From Armatimonas rosea (GTDB lineage Bacteria > Armatimonadota > Armatimonadia > Armatimonadales > Armatimonadaceae), in assembly GCF_014202505.1 (NCBI RefSeq), contig NZ_JACHGW010000003.1:682001-746000 (forward strand): DNA of 64,000 nucleotides, in the 5' to 3' direction. The translations under genes and the position numbers were made by a program. Shown here piece by piece: positions 55,770 through 62,820 of this stretch. The notes beneath the pieces were generated by a model. It did no database searches, was not told the DNA's origin, and was given only the letters and a program-made list of their open reading frames with translations. Positions within the stretch are counted from its first letter, which is position 1. Each line of letters starts with the position of its first letter.

Positions 55770-56982
55770 TCTGGTTTTCCGTAATCAGCCCTCGGACATG
55801 GTTGGCCCACTCCGAGCTGGGGTAGAGCCGCAGGAACTCGGCAAAGATGCCCAGAGCGATCTGTGGCTGTCCGAGCTTCAGTAGGTGCAGTTTACCCAAT
55901 TTCAGCATTCCTAGCTCGGCATCGGCGGTGTGGGGGAAGTTCTGGCAGAGATCGGCCAGCGCCTGACGCGCCAGCTCGTACTGCTGGGCGTCTTCACAGG
56001 CACTGGCGACCCGCTGTAGCAGACGCACGGGGAGCGAGACCTTCAGCAGGTTGCGCTGGGCATCGCTGTAGACCCGCGCCACGGCTGCGGCGTTGCCCTG
56101 CTTGGAGAAGAGATCGAGCGCCTCGGTGAAGTAGCGGTGGGCGGCGTCTTGCTCTCCCAGCCGGACATGGACCAGCGCGAGCGTGTGGGCCAGCCCGCCA
56201 TCGGTGGGGGTGCGCACCAGGAGCTCGCGGTAGTAGCGCAGCGCGGTCGGGAGGTCGCCGTTTGCTAGCGCCTTCTCGGCGTCCTCGATCCCGTACTCCC
56301 GTGCGCTCTGCTCCAGAACCTTCAGCGGGAAGGCGAGGGCGAAGCCAAACAAGAAGCCCGAGAGGTGCGCGGTGTAGGCCACTTGGTCGGAGCCGTCGGT
56401 GACAAAGGAGCGGATCGCCAGAAAGCACTGGAGCACCATGACGATCCCCACCGCGACACTGGCGGGCACTGCGGGAATCCAGAAGAGCCGCACACGGGTT
56501 CGCCAGAATCGCACCGCAAAGAGCCCCAGCACCGAGAAGATCGCCCCCGACGCCCCGATCAGCGGGACACTTGCCGCGGCGGGTGAGAGCAGGTTGCAGA
56601 GCAGCGCATGCGCCAGCCCCGAGAGTAGCGCCCCCGCCAGGTAGGCCAGCAGGTAGGGGAGATTGCCTAGTGCCTCCTCGACATGCACCCCGATCACATA
56701 GAGCGTGATCATGTTGCCCAGCAGGTGGAAGATATCGGCGTGGAGAAAGGCGTAGCTCACCAGCGGCACGAGCTGTAGGTGGCTGGGGGTGAGTCCCCAC
56801 TGGCGCACAAACTCCTCGCCGCTACTGAGGCTCCCCAGGAAGATAAGGGTGTTGAGCACCAGCAGCCCCACCGTGACAAACGGAAAGTTCGCCACGCCTC
56901 CCTGCCGTCGCCGCATGGGCAAGATGGGAGTCAGTAGCAGGACCAGCAGAGCGATCAGGAGCAACAGAGCCAGTAACAGCAT
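55759..56982 (-). CDS. Rhomboid intramembrane serine protease with C-terminal TPR-like repeats
   Basis: A 407-residue membrane protein. An N-terminal hydrophobic stretch (MLLLALLLLIALLVLLLTPI) precedes a six-helix rhomboid domain. It has VPLVSYAFLHADIFHLLGNM (conserved His and Asn), the nucleophile in LIGASGAIFSVLGL and the catalytic His in AYTAHLSGFLFGFAL. The last 180 residues are cytosolic helical repeats (LPTALRYYRELLVRT, HTLALVHVRLGEQDAAHRYF, YELARQALADLCQNF), which may bind substrates. TATACT lies eleven bases before the ATG, allowing a very short leader. DUF58 follows with an 11-nt overlap. Confidence 0.93.
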   Translation of the reverse strand: MLLLALLLLIALLVLLLTPILPMRRRQGGVANFPFVTVGLLVLNTLIFLGSLSSGEEFVRQWGLTPSHLQLVPLVSYAFLHADIFHLLGNMITLYVIGVHVEEALGNLPYLLAYLAGALLSGLAHALLCNLLSPAAASVPLIGASGAIFSVLGLFAVRFWRTRVRLFWIPAVPASVAVGIVMVLQCFLAIRSFVTDGSDQVAYTAHLSGFLFGFALAFPLKVLEQSAREYGIEDAEKALANGDLPTALRYYRELLVRTPTDGGLAHTLALVHVRLGEQDAAHRYFTEALDLFSKQGNAAAVARVYSDAQRNLLKVSLPVRLLQRVASACEDAQQYELARQALADLCQNFPHTADAELGMLKLGKLHLLKLGQPQIALGIFAEFLRLYPSSEWANHVRGLITENQNAS

Positions 56983-57192
56983 GAGTGTCCCTTAGTATAC
57001 AGCCAACCCTCTAGCCCGGAAAGGGACACGCCTACTCCCTCACTATGGCCGGAAGGCCTTTGTGTCCGAGGCACGAGGACAGCAAGACGCCCCGGTTCAT
57101 CGGGGCGAGACGCCCCCCTCCAACGGGGGCGATCCAAATGGGGTGGATTTATTGGGCAGGATTTACCAGGGAAGGCGTCGAACGGATTCCCG
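56983..57192. repeat. Divergent intergenic region with tandem hairpins
   Basis: Two adjacent 7-bp stem-loops, CGCCCCG..CGGGGCG (57088-57107) and CGCCCCC..GGGGGCG (57111-57131), each follow the bases GA. They are preceded by GAGGCACGAGGACAGC, which resembles an end of the family A repeat (14876-14985, 60016-60136). No ORF with plausible coding use is seen. The region should hold the promoters of the rhomboid gene (TATACT at 56994-56999, minus) and of the ASCH gene. Confidence 0.55.
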
Positions 57193-57558
57193 ATGTTCGC
57201 ACTTAATTTTTATAACGAGCTCTACGGCGATGCGCTCCGCAAGGGGCGCAAGTCGGCGACTATCCGGCTGGGGGATAAGTCGGGCAAGTACCAGTCCGGT
57301 CAGCTTGTCTGGGTGACCCTCGGTCAGCGCTTTGGGCGGCGCTACAAGCTCTTTACGGCCATCCTCGATATGGTCGAGGTCAAGCCCATCCGCGACCTCA
57401 CACCCCGCGATATCCAGCGGGAGAACCCGGAGTTTCGCACGAAAGAGGAGGTGATTACCCTTCTCTCGCGTGTCTATGATCGTCCGATCTCCGAAGACAG
57501 CCTCATCACTATTATTTACTTTTCGCCCGTGGACGAGTACGGGCTGGATGGAATCTAA
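57193..57558 (+). CDS. ASCH-domain protein
   Basis: A 121-residue single-domain protein of the ASCH/PUA-like beta-barrel superfamily. FYNELYGDALRKGRKSATIR and LGDKSGKYQSGQLVWVTLGQ form the G-x-K/R-x-x-T/S signature and the central strand. VKPIRDLTPRDIQRENPEF and a final strand with TIIYFSPVDEY follow. ASCH proteins bind or modify RNA; relatives include YqfB-type amidohydrolases of modified nucleosides. The exact role is unknown. The S9 peptidase gene starts 6 nt downstream, so the two are probably cotranscribed although functionally unrelated as far as can be seen. Confidence 0.88.
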   Translation: MFALNFYNELYGDALRKGRKSATIRLGDKSGKYQSGQLVWVTLGQRFGRRYKLFTAILDMVEVKPIRDLTPRDIQRENPEFRTKEEVITLLSRVYDRPISEDSLITIIYFSPVDEYGLDGI

Positions 57559-57564
57559 AACGCT

Positions 57565-59994
57565 ATGCTCTTTCCCGTGATCCCCGCCCTTGTGGCGACC
57601 CTCGCACAGCCCGAGGCCCCGAAAGCCAACTGGAAGCTCGCCAGCCGCTTTACCGCCGAGAGCCTCCTGCCCTTCACGCCCAGCACAACCCTCACGCCCG
57701 GCTGGATCAACAAGACCGACACGTTCTGGTACACCTGGCGCGACGATTCCGGGCGCAAGTTTTGGAAGGTTGAGCCCAAGGCGAAGAAGAAGACCCCGCT
57801 CTTCGACTCCGCCAAGATGGCCGCTCTCCTCTCGGAGCTGACCCAGAAGCCCTACGACTCGACCAACCTGCCCTTCACGACCGTGACATTCGATGAAAAA
57901 GACGCCAACCGGATGTTCTTCACGATTGTCGAGGTTCCTACCGCCCCTGTGACACCGCCTGCCGCGCCGAAAACAACGCGCTATGAGTACGACCTGACCA
58001 AGGAGACGCTCAAGGTCGCGCCGAAGGAGGGGACAGCAGCAGCGGAGACCGAGGCGCGGGACTTCCGCAACTGGTCGCCAGATAAGAAAGCCTTTGTCTA
58101 CGCCATGGCGCACAATCTCTACTATGTGGAGGTGGTCGATGGCAAGGAGCAGCCGCCGATCCAGCTGACCAAAGACGGCGAGAAGGACTACAGCTTCGGG
58201 AGCCGCGACGGTGGCTTCGGAGGCGGGGTCTTTGGCGGCGGCGGGACCCGGCGGCGCGGGCAGCAGGGCACGGGCGGGGGCACGACTCCGCCGCCTGTGG
58301 TCGAGCAGCGCGTGCGCGCGGGGGTGACCTGGTCCAAGGACTCCAAGCGCTTCTTTGTCAGCCGCTTCGACTCGCGCGATGTCAAGGAGCTCTTTCTGGT
58401 CAACTCGCTCACCGAGCCGCGACCATCGCTGCTGAGCTACAAGTACGCCATGCCCGGCGAGCCCGGTGTCGGGCACCAGGAGCTCTTTGCCTTCAATCCC
58501 GCCAGCAAGACCCTGGAGAAGCTCCCGATCGAGAAGTACAAGGACCAGCAGGTGCGCAATGTCCACTTCCAGGACGCTGTCTCGACTGCTCTGCGCTTTG
58601 TCCGCCGCGACCGGCTCCAGCGCCACGCGGAGCTTTGCGAGATCAACCTCGATACCAAGGTCGTCACCCCGATGGTCGCGGAGTCTGTGGAGAATGCGTT
58701 TCTGGAGCTACAAGAGGTTAAGTATGTCAAGCCCGGCGGGGACTTTCTCTGGTTCTCCGAGCGCTCCGGCTGGGGGCACTACTATCGCTACAGCAACGAC
58801 GGCAAGCTCAAGAACGCGGTGACCAGCGGCCCGTTTCGCGCGTCGCAGATCACCGAGGTCGATGACAAGAAAGAGCAGCTCTGGTTTGTGGGCCAGGGCC
58901 GCGAGACAGGGGAGAACCCCTACTACCAGCATCTCTACCGAGTCGGGCTAGATGGTAGCGGCTTGGTGCTCGCCGACTCCACCGAGGCCGATCATACGTC
59001 GAGCCTCTCGCCGAGCAAGGACTTTGTGGTCGATGTCTACTCCCGTACCGATCTGGCGCCCAAGGCCGTGCTACGCGACCGCGATGGCAAGGTGCTCCTG
59101 GATCTGGAAGAGAGCAAGCTCGGCCGGCTACTGGAGCTGGGCTGGCGCTTCCCCGAGCGCTTCACGGTCAAGGCCGCCGATGGGGTGAACGACCTCTACG
59201 GGAATATGTGGCGCCCGACGGACTTCGACCCCAAGAAGAAGTACCCGATTATCGCCTATGTCTATCCCGGTCCCCAGACCGAGTCGGTGAACTCGGGCTT
59301 TACGGTGAGCGCCAACAACGCCCGGCTGGCCCAGCTTGGCTTTATCGTGATCCAGATCGGCAACCGGGGCGGCAACCCGGCACGTTCGAATGCCTACCAT
59401 AGTTTTGGCTACTACAACCTGCGCGACTACGGCCTCGCCGATAAGAAGACGGGAATCGAGCAGCTGGCGGCACGCTACCCGTGGATCGATATCGATAAGG
59501 TCGGCATCTTTGGTCACTCCGGCGGCGGCTTCATGACGGGGGCGGCGCTTCTCCTGCCGCCCTACAATGAGTTCTTCAAGGTGGGGGTTAGCAGTGCGGG
59601 CAACCACGACAACAATATCTACAACGCCAACTGGAGCGAGCAACACCACGGTCTCAAGGAGGTTCCCGTCTTGGATAAAGACGGCAAGCCCACGGGCGAG
59701 ACCAAGTTTGAGATCAAGGTTCCGACCAACGCGGAGCTTGCGGGCAATCTCAAGGGCAAGCTGCTTCTGGTCCACGGCGACATGGACAACAATGTCCACC
59801 CTGGTGGGACGATCCGGCTGGTGAACGCCCTCATCCGCGCCGGAAAGCGCTTCGACTTTATGATCCTGCCTGGTCAGGACCATAGCTTCGGGGACATGAT
59901 GCCCTACTTCAACCAACTCACCCTGGAGTACTTCGCCGAGCACCTGCTAGGCGACTACCAGCGCAGCGGGGCGGAGCTAAAGGTCAAGCAGTAG
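57565..59994 (+). CDS. S9 family (dipeptidyl-peptidase IV-like) serine peptidase
   Basis: An 809-residue peptidase. A short hydrophobic N-terminus (LFPVIPALVATLA) may be a signal peptide. An eight-bladed propeller region (about 30-560) carries a low-complexity Gly/Arg loop near residue 215-230 and blade motifs such as DFLWFSERSGWGHYYRYS. The catalytic alpha/beta hydrolase domain begins near 540 (YPIIAYVYPGPQTESV). It has the nucleophile in VGIFGHSGGGFMT, the Asp in LLVHGDMDNNVHP and the His in LPGQDHSFGDM. This is the DPP4/DAP family arrangement, removing dipeptides from proline-containing peptides. Confidence 0.94.
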   Translation: MLFPVIPALVATLAQPEAPKANWKLASRFTAESLLPFTPSTTLTPGWINKTDTFWYTWRDDSGRKFWKVEPKAKKKTPLFDSAKMAALLSELTQKPYDSTNLPFTTVTFDEKDANRMFFTIVEVPTAPVTPPAAPKTTRYEYDLTKETLKVAPKEGTAAAETEARDFRNWSPDKKAFVYAMAHNLYYVEVVDGKEQPPIQLTKDGEKDYSFGSRDGGFGGGVFGGGGTRRRGQQGTGGGTTPPPVVEQRVRAGVTWSKDSKRFFVSRFDSRDVKELFLVNSLTEPRPSLLSYKYAMPGEPGVGHQELFAFNPASKTLEKLPIEKYKDQQVRNVHFQDAVSTALRFVRRDRLQRHAELCEINLDTKVVTPMVAESVENAFLELQEVKYVKPGGDFLWFSERSGWGHYYRYSNDGKLKNAVTSGPFRASQITEVDDKKEQLWFVGQGRETGENPYYQHLYRVGLDGSGLVLADSTEADHTSSLSPSKDFVVDVYSRTDLAPKAVLRDRDGKVLLDLEESKLGRLLELGWRFPERFTVKAADGVNDLYGNMWRPTDFDPKKKYPIIAYVYPGPQTESVNSGFTVSANNARLAQLGFIVIQIGNRGGNPARSNAYHSFGYYNLRDYGLADKKTGIEQLAARYPWIDIDKVGIFGHSGGGFMTGAALLLPPYNEFFKVGVSSAGNHDNNIYNANWSEQHHGLKEVPVLDKDGKPTGETKFEIKVPTNAELAGNLKGKLLLVHGDMDNNVHPGGTIRLVNALIRAGKRFDFMILPGQDHSFGDMMPYFNQLTLEYFAEHLLGDYQRSGAELKVKQ

Positions 59995-60015
59995 TTTCTG
60001 CCCCGCGCCCATAGC

Positions 60016-60136
60016 CCGGACGGAGATCGTCCGGGCTATGGGGCGCTTCGCGCCTCCTCCTCGTGCCTCGTCGGTAGAAATCCGCCGAAGGCGCGGCGGA
60101 GGAACGACGCCCCATAGCCCGACGATCTCCGTCCGG
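60016..60136. repeat. Palindromic intergenic repeat, family A copy 2
   Basis: CCGGACGGAGATCGTC (60016-60031) and its complement (60121-60136) form the outer arms. GGCTATGGGGC (60034-60044) and its complement (60109-60119) form the inner arms. A third partial arm, CCCATAGCCC, lies at 60008-60017. The interior shares GCCTCCTC, GTGCCTCGTCGGTA and ACGACGCCCC with the copy at 14876-14985. It fills the gap between two convergent genes. Confidence 0.85.
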
Positions 60137-60143
60137 GGCCGAA

Positions 60144-61535
60144 TTAAGCCAGCAACAACCCCGGCGTCTCCAGCAGCTCTTTGACTCGTGCCAGAAACGC
60201 CGCGGCGGGGGCACCGTCGAGGGCGCGGTGGTCGAAGCTGAGGGAGAGGCCCATCATGGGGCGCACGGCGGGCTGGCCGTTGACCGCCACAATCGTGTCG
60301 GTGATGGCGCAGACCCCGAGAATCGCCACTTGTGGCGGGGGAATGATCGGGTTAAACGACTGGACCCCGTAGTTGCCCAGGTTGGTGATCGTGAACGTCC
60401 CCCCAGTTACTTCATCGCTCGCCAGCTTCATGGCCCGTGCGCGTGCGGCCAGATCGACACGATCCTTGGCGAGCTGGGTGAGGCCCTTGCTCTGGACATC
60501 CTTGATGACGGGGACGATCAAGCCATCGTCGCCGAGGGAGACCGCCAGCCCAATATGTGCGGCATCGAAGAGGGTGAGCGTGTCGCCGCTGATGTGGGCA
60601 TTGACCATCGGGTGCTCTTTCAGCGCATGGCCGCACGCCTTGACAATGAGATCCGTGGGGGAGATGCGGACGTTGTCGGACTTCTCGATGGCGGGCAGGA
60701 GCTGCTTGCGGAGCTTGTTGGCCTCGGTCATGTCCACGGAGAGGTTGAGCGTGACATGCGGCTTCTCCCGTACGGACTTGCTGAGGTTGTCGGCGACCCG
60801 CTTGCGGAGCCCAGCCAACGGCACGGTCCGTGCTCCCACACTCGTGGGGGCGGGGGGGGCAACGGGCACAGCCGCCGCCCGGACATCGTCGGCGGTGATG
60901 CGCCCGCCCGCGCCGCTGCCCGCGACCTCGGTGAGGTTGACGCCCTCACCCGTTGCGATGGCTTGTGCGAGGGGAGAGACACGGAGCCCCCCGGCCCCCG
61001 CAAGCGAGGGAGTGAGGAGGGCTTCTGCCTGCGTGGCGGCGGCGGTCAGTGCGGCATGGGCGGCCTCGACATCGCGCTCGATGATGCGCCCCCCCGGGCC
61101 GGTGCCTTTCCCGGCGAGGTCGCGGATGCTCACCCCAAGCTCATCGGCGATCCGGCGGGCACGCGGCGAGGCATCCAGCTGGCCCCCCCCGCCCCCAAGA
61201 ATGGGGGAGCTTGTGGGGGCCACAGCGGGCGTGGGCGCAGGGGCCACGACGGCAGGAGTGCTGGCTTCTTCACTTGTGGGGGCAGGGGGGGCTTCCCCCG
61301 GCTCCCCGACCAAGACAACCGGGGACTCTACCTTGACATAGGAATCGACCGGGGCGAGAAAGCCCAGGACCACACCGGCCTCGGTGCTGGCGAACTCCAT
61401 GTTGGTCTTGTCCGTCTCCAGCTCGCCCAGTGCCTCCCCGATCGCGACCGTGTCGCCGATCTTCTTGAACCACTGCACGATACGAACTTCCTCAACCGAC
61501 TGTCCCAGAACGGGCACCTTTACTGTCCTAGCCAT
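60144..61535 (-). CDS. Dihydrolipoyl acyltransferase (E2 of a 2-oxoacid dehydrogenase) with two subunit-binding domains
   Basis: A 463-residue E2 protein. The lipoyl domain (1-80) has the lipoylated Lys43 in ELETDKTNMEF. After a Pro/Ala linker come two peripheral-subunit-binding domains, at about 121-156 (SPRARRIADELGVSIRDLAG) and about 185-220 (SPLAQAIATGEGVNLTEVAG). Each ends in the GRI-x(2,3)-DV motif. The catalytic acyltransferase domain ends with the His and Asp motif SFDHRALDGAPAAAFL. It is most likely the pyruvate or branched-chain dehydrogenase E2. E1 and E3 are not in the window. GAGGAAAC precedes the ATG. Confidence 0.94.
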   Translation of the reverse strand: MARTVKVPVLGQSVEEVRIVQWFKKIGDTVAIGEALGELETDKTNMEFASTEAGVVLGFLAPVDSYVKVESPVVLVGEPGEAPPAPTSEEASTPAVVAPAPTPAVAPTSSPILGGGGGQLDASPRARRIADELGVSIRDLAGKGTGPGGRIIERDVEAAHAALTAAATQAEALLTPSLAGAGGLRVSPLAQAIATGEGVNLTEVAGSGAGGRITADDVRAAAVPVAPPAPTSVGARTVPLAGLRKRVADNLSKSVREKPHVTLNLSVDMTEANKLRKQLLPAIEKSDNVRISPTDLIVKACGHALKEHPMVNAHISGDTLTLFDAAHIGLAVSLGDDGLIVPVIKDVQSKGLTQLAKDRVDLAARARAMKLASDEVTGGTFTITNLGNYGVQSFNPIIPPPQVAILGVCAITDTIVAVNGQPAVRPMMGLSLSFDHRALDGAPAAAFLARVKELLETPGLLLA

Positions 61536-61541
61536 GTTTCC

Positions 61542-62258
61542 TCACAAAGTGTCAGTGTAGCGAATAAACGCGAGATTTTTTTGTTGCTTGAGCACGGGGT
61601 CACACCACATCTTGCGATCGGTGTCGCGCTCTAGGGCGATCTCTTCGCCGGTAAATTTCCGATTTCCCAGCTGGCGTAGCTCGCCATCATCGTCGATTGC
61701 AGGATGACTGACATAGACATAGGTCTGGGTTAAGTCTTCGCTCAGGCGCTCCAGCAGCGAGCCTGTTCCCGGCAGATGGGGGATGTGGTAGACCGTCATC
61801 AGCCCCTGCGACTCCGCCCAGGCGACCAGTGGCTCGCGTAGCTCGTGAACTACCCAAGAGCTCACGCCCATGTGCTCGTCGAGGTACTCTGGGGCGAGGT
61901 CGGCCTTGCGCATACGGTCGAGCTGGGCCTGTGCCTCACGGAGCATCGCGCCAATGGCTTCGTCGCCGCGGGGCAGGTCGATAGGGCTCTGGGGGAAGAC
62001 GCCTCTTTCGTCCTTGAGGATCGGGAAGTCGGTCAGGGGACCCCAGGTAACGTTGTCCCACTCAGAGTTCAGGGTCAGGTGCAGGCCGATACAGAGGCCG
62101 GGAATCCCGCGCAGGCGCTCCGCGGCATCGTCGAACGCGGGGCCACAGGCCATCACCGACGCATTACGCAGGACGCCAAAGCGCGCTGCCTCTTCGACCC
62201 CGCGGTTGGCGGCCACACACGAGCCGGCATCGTCGCCGCGCGTGACTAGCTTAACCAC
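61542..62258 (-). CDS. YdjC/ChbG-like carbohydrate deacetylase
   Basis: A 238-residue protein starting at GTG 62258, nine bases after a GAGG inside smpB. The polysaccharide-deacetylase-like TIM barrel has the metal/catalytic Asp pair in [26 protein letters not shown], the [10 protein letters not shown] histidine motif and DEHMGVSSW with the third ligand follow. ChbG of E. coli removes the acetyl group from chitobiose. Here the substrate is likely a small acetylated sugar. The start overlaps smpB by 8 nt and the next gene, encoding E2, begins 6 nt after its stop. Confidence 0.9.
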   Translation of the reverse strand: MVKLVTRGDDAGSCVAANRGVEEAARFGVLRNASVMACGPAFDDAAERLRGIPGLCIGLHLTLNSEWDNVTWGPLTDFPILKDERGVFPQSPIDLPRGDEAIGAMLREAQAQLDRMRKADLAPEYLDEHMGVSSWVVHELREPLVAWAESQGLMTVYHIPHLPGTGSLLERLSEDLTQTYVYVSHPAIDDDGELRQLGNRKFTGEEIALERDTDRKMWCDPVLKQQKNLAFIRYTDTL

Positions 62259-62733
62259 GCCCAAAGACCTCGCGGCGTGCCTCCCGGTCGGCATCGCGCT
62301 TGGCGATATCGTCGCGCTTGTCGTAGAGCTTCTTGCCGCGCCCCAGCCCGAGCTCCAGCTTGGCGAAGCCGCGCTCGAAGATAATCGCCAGCGGGATCAG
62401 CGCGAGCCCTTTCTGCTGGGTCAGGCCCATGAGCTTGTCGATCTCTTTGCGGGTGAGCAGGAGCTTGCGCACGCGGGTCGGCTCGACATTGCTGGCGTGG
62501 CCCTGGGTGAAGTGCGCGATATGCAGGTTGTGGAGCCAGAGCTCGCCCTTCTCGATGCGCGCGTAGCCGTCGGTGAGGTTGGCCTTGCCCGCCCGCAGGG
62601 ACTTGACCTCGGTTCCCACGAGCACCATCCCGGCGACATAGGTCTCCTCAATGAAATACTCGTGGCGGGCGCGGCGGTTCACGGCGACGGTGCGTTTCTG
62701 GCCGCTTTTCTCTTCCTTCTTGCTGGTGGACAT
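62251..62733 (-). CDS. smpB: SsrA-binding protein SmpB
   Basis: A 160-residue tmRNA partner for rescue of stalled ribosomes. It has the OB-fold start [20 protein letters not shown] and the motif [48 protein letters not shown] and the basic C-terminal tail with [20 protein letters not shown] also match. Length is normal. The tmRNA gene, often adjacent, is not found in the 87-bp gap upstream. TATAAT lies eight bases before the ATG and no Shine-Dalgarno is present. Confidence 0.97.
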   Translation of the reverse strand: MSTSKKEEKSGQKRTVAVNRRARHEYFIEETYVAGMVLVGTEVKSLRAGKANLTDGYARIEKGELWLHNLHIAHFTQGHASNVEPTRVRKLLLTRKEIDKLMGLTQQKGLALIPLAIIFERGFAKLELGLGRGKKLYDKRDDIAKRDADREARREVFGRG

Positions 62734-62741
62734 GGGATTTG

Positions 62742-62747
62742 ATTATA
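62742..62747 (-). promoter_or_regulatory. TATAAT hexamer 8 nt before smpB
   Basis: A perfect -10 consensus, TATAAT-N8-ATG on the minus strand, with CAAATCCC in between (no Shine-Dalgarno sequence) and no -35 match at the usual distance. It suggests a leaderless or nearly leaderless smpB operon transcript. Confidence 0.5.
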
Positions 62748-62756
62748 CCGCGCTCG

Positions 62757-62820
62757 AACCCAACCCAGCCCTCCCTGCGGCAGGGAGGGGGGATGTGAGG
62801 AACGAGCAGCCGGGTGGGTT
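62757..62820. repeat. Nested inverted repeat between the esterase gene and smpB
   Basis: CCCTCCCTGC (62769-62778) and GCAGGGAGGG (62780-62789) form a compact hairpin. Around it AACCCAACCC (62757-62766) pairs with GGGTGGGTT (62812-62820) with one bulge. GGGGGGATGT here also occurs in the tandem units at 47081-47121. It probably ends the upstream minus-strand transcript, although a T tract is lacking. Confidence 0.6.

Noticed and set aside
57163-58626. Minus-strand ORF of 487 codons
   Set aside because: It is antisense to the ASCH and S9 peptidase genes. Its composition is that of a reversed GC-rich reading frame and it has no recognisable domain.
60228-61634. Plus-strand ORF of 468 codons
   Set aside because: It mirrors the E2 gene in another frame, with no motifs. 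The minus-strand protein has complete lipoyl and catalytic domains.
62734-62820. tmRNA (ssrA) next to smpB
   Set aside because: The gap is only 87 bp and consists of an inverted repeat. No alanine-tRNA-like ends were found.
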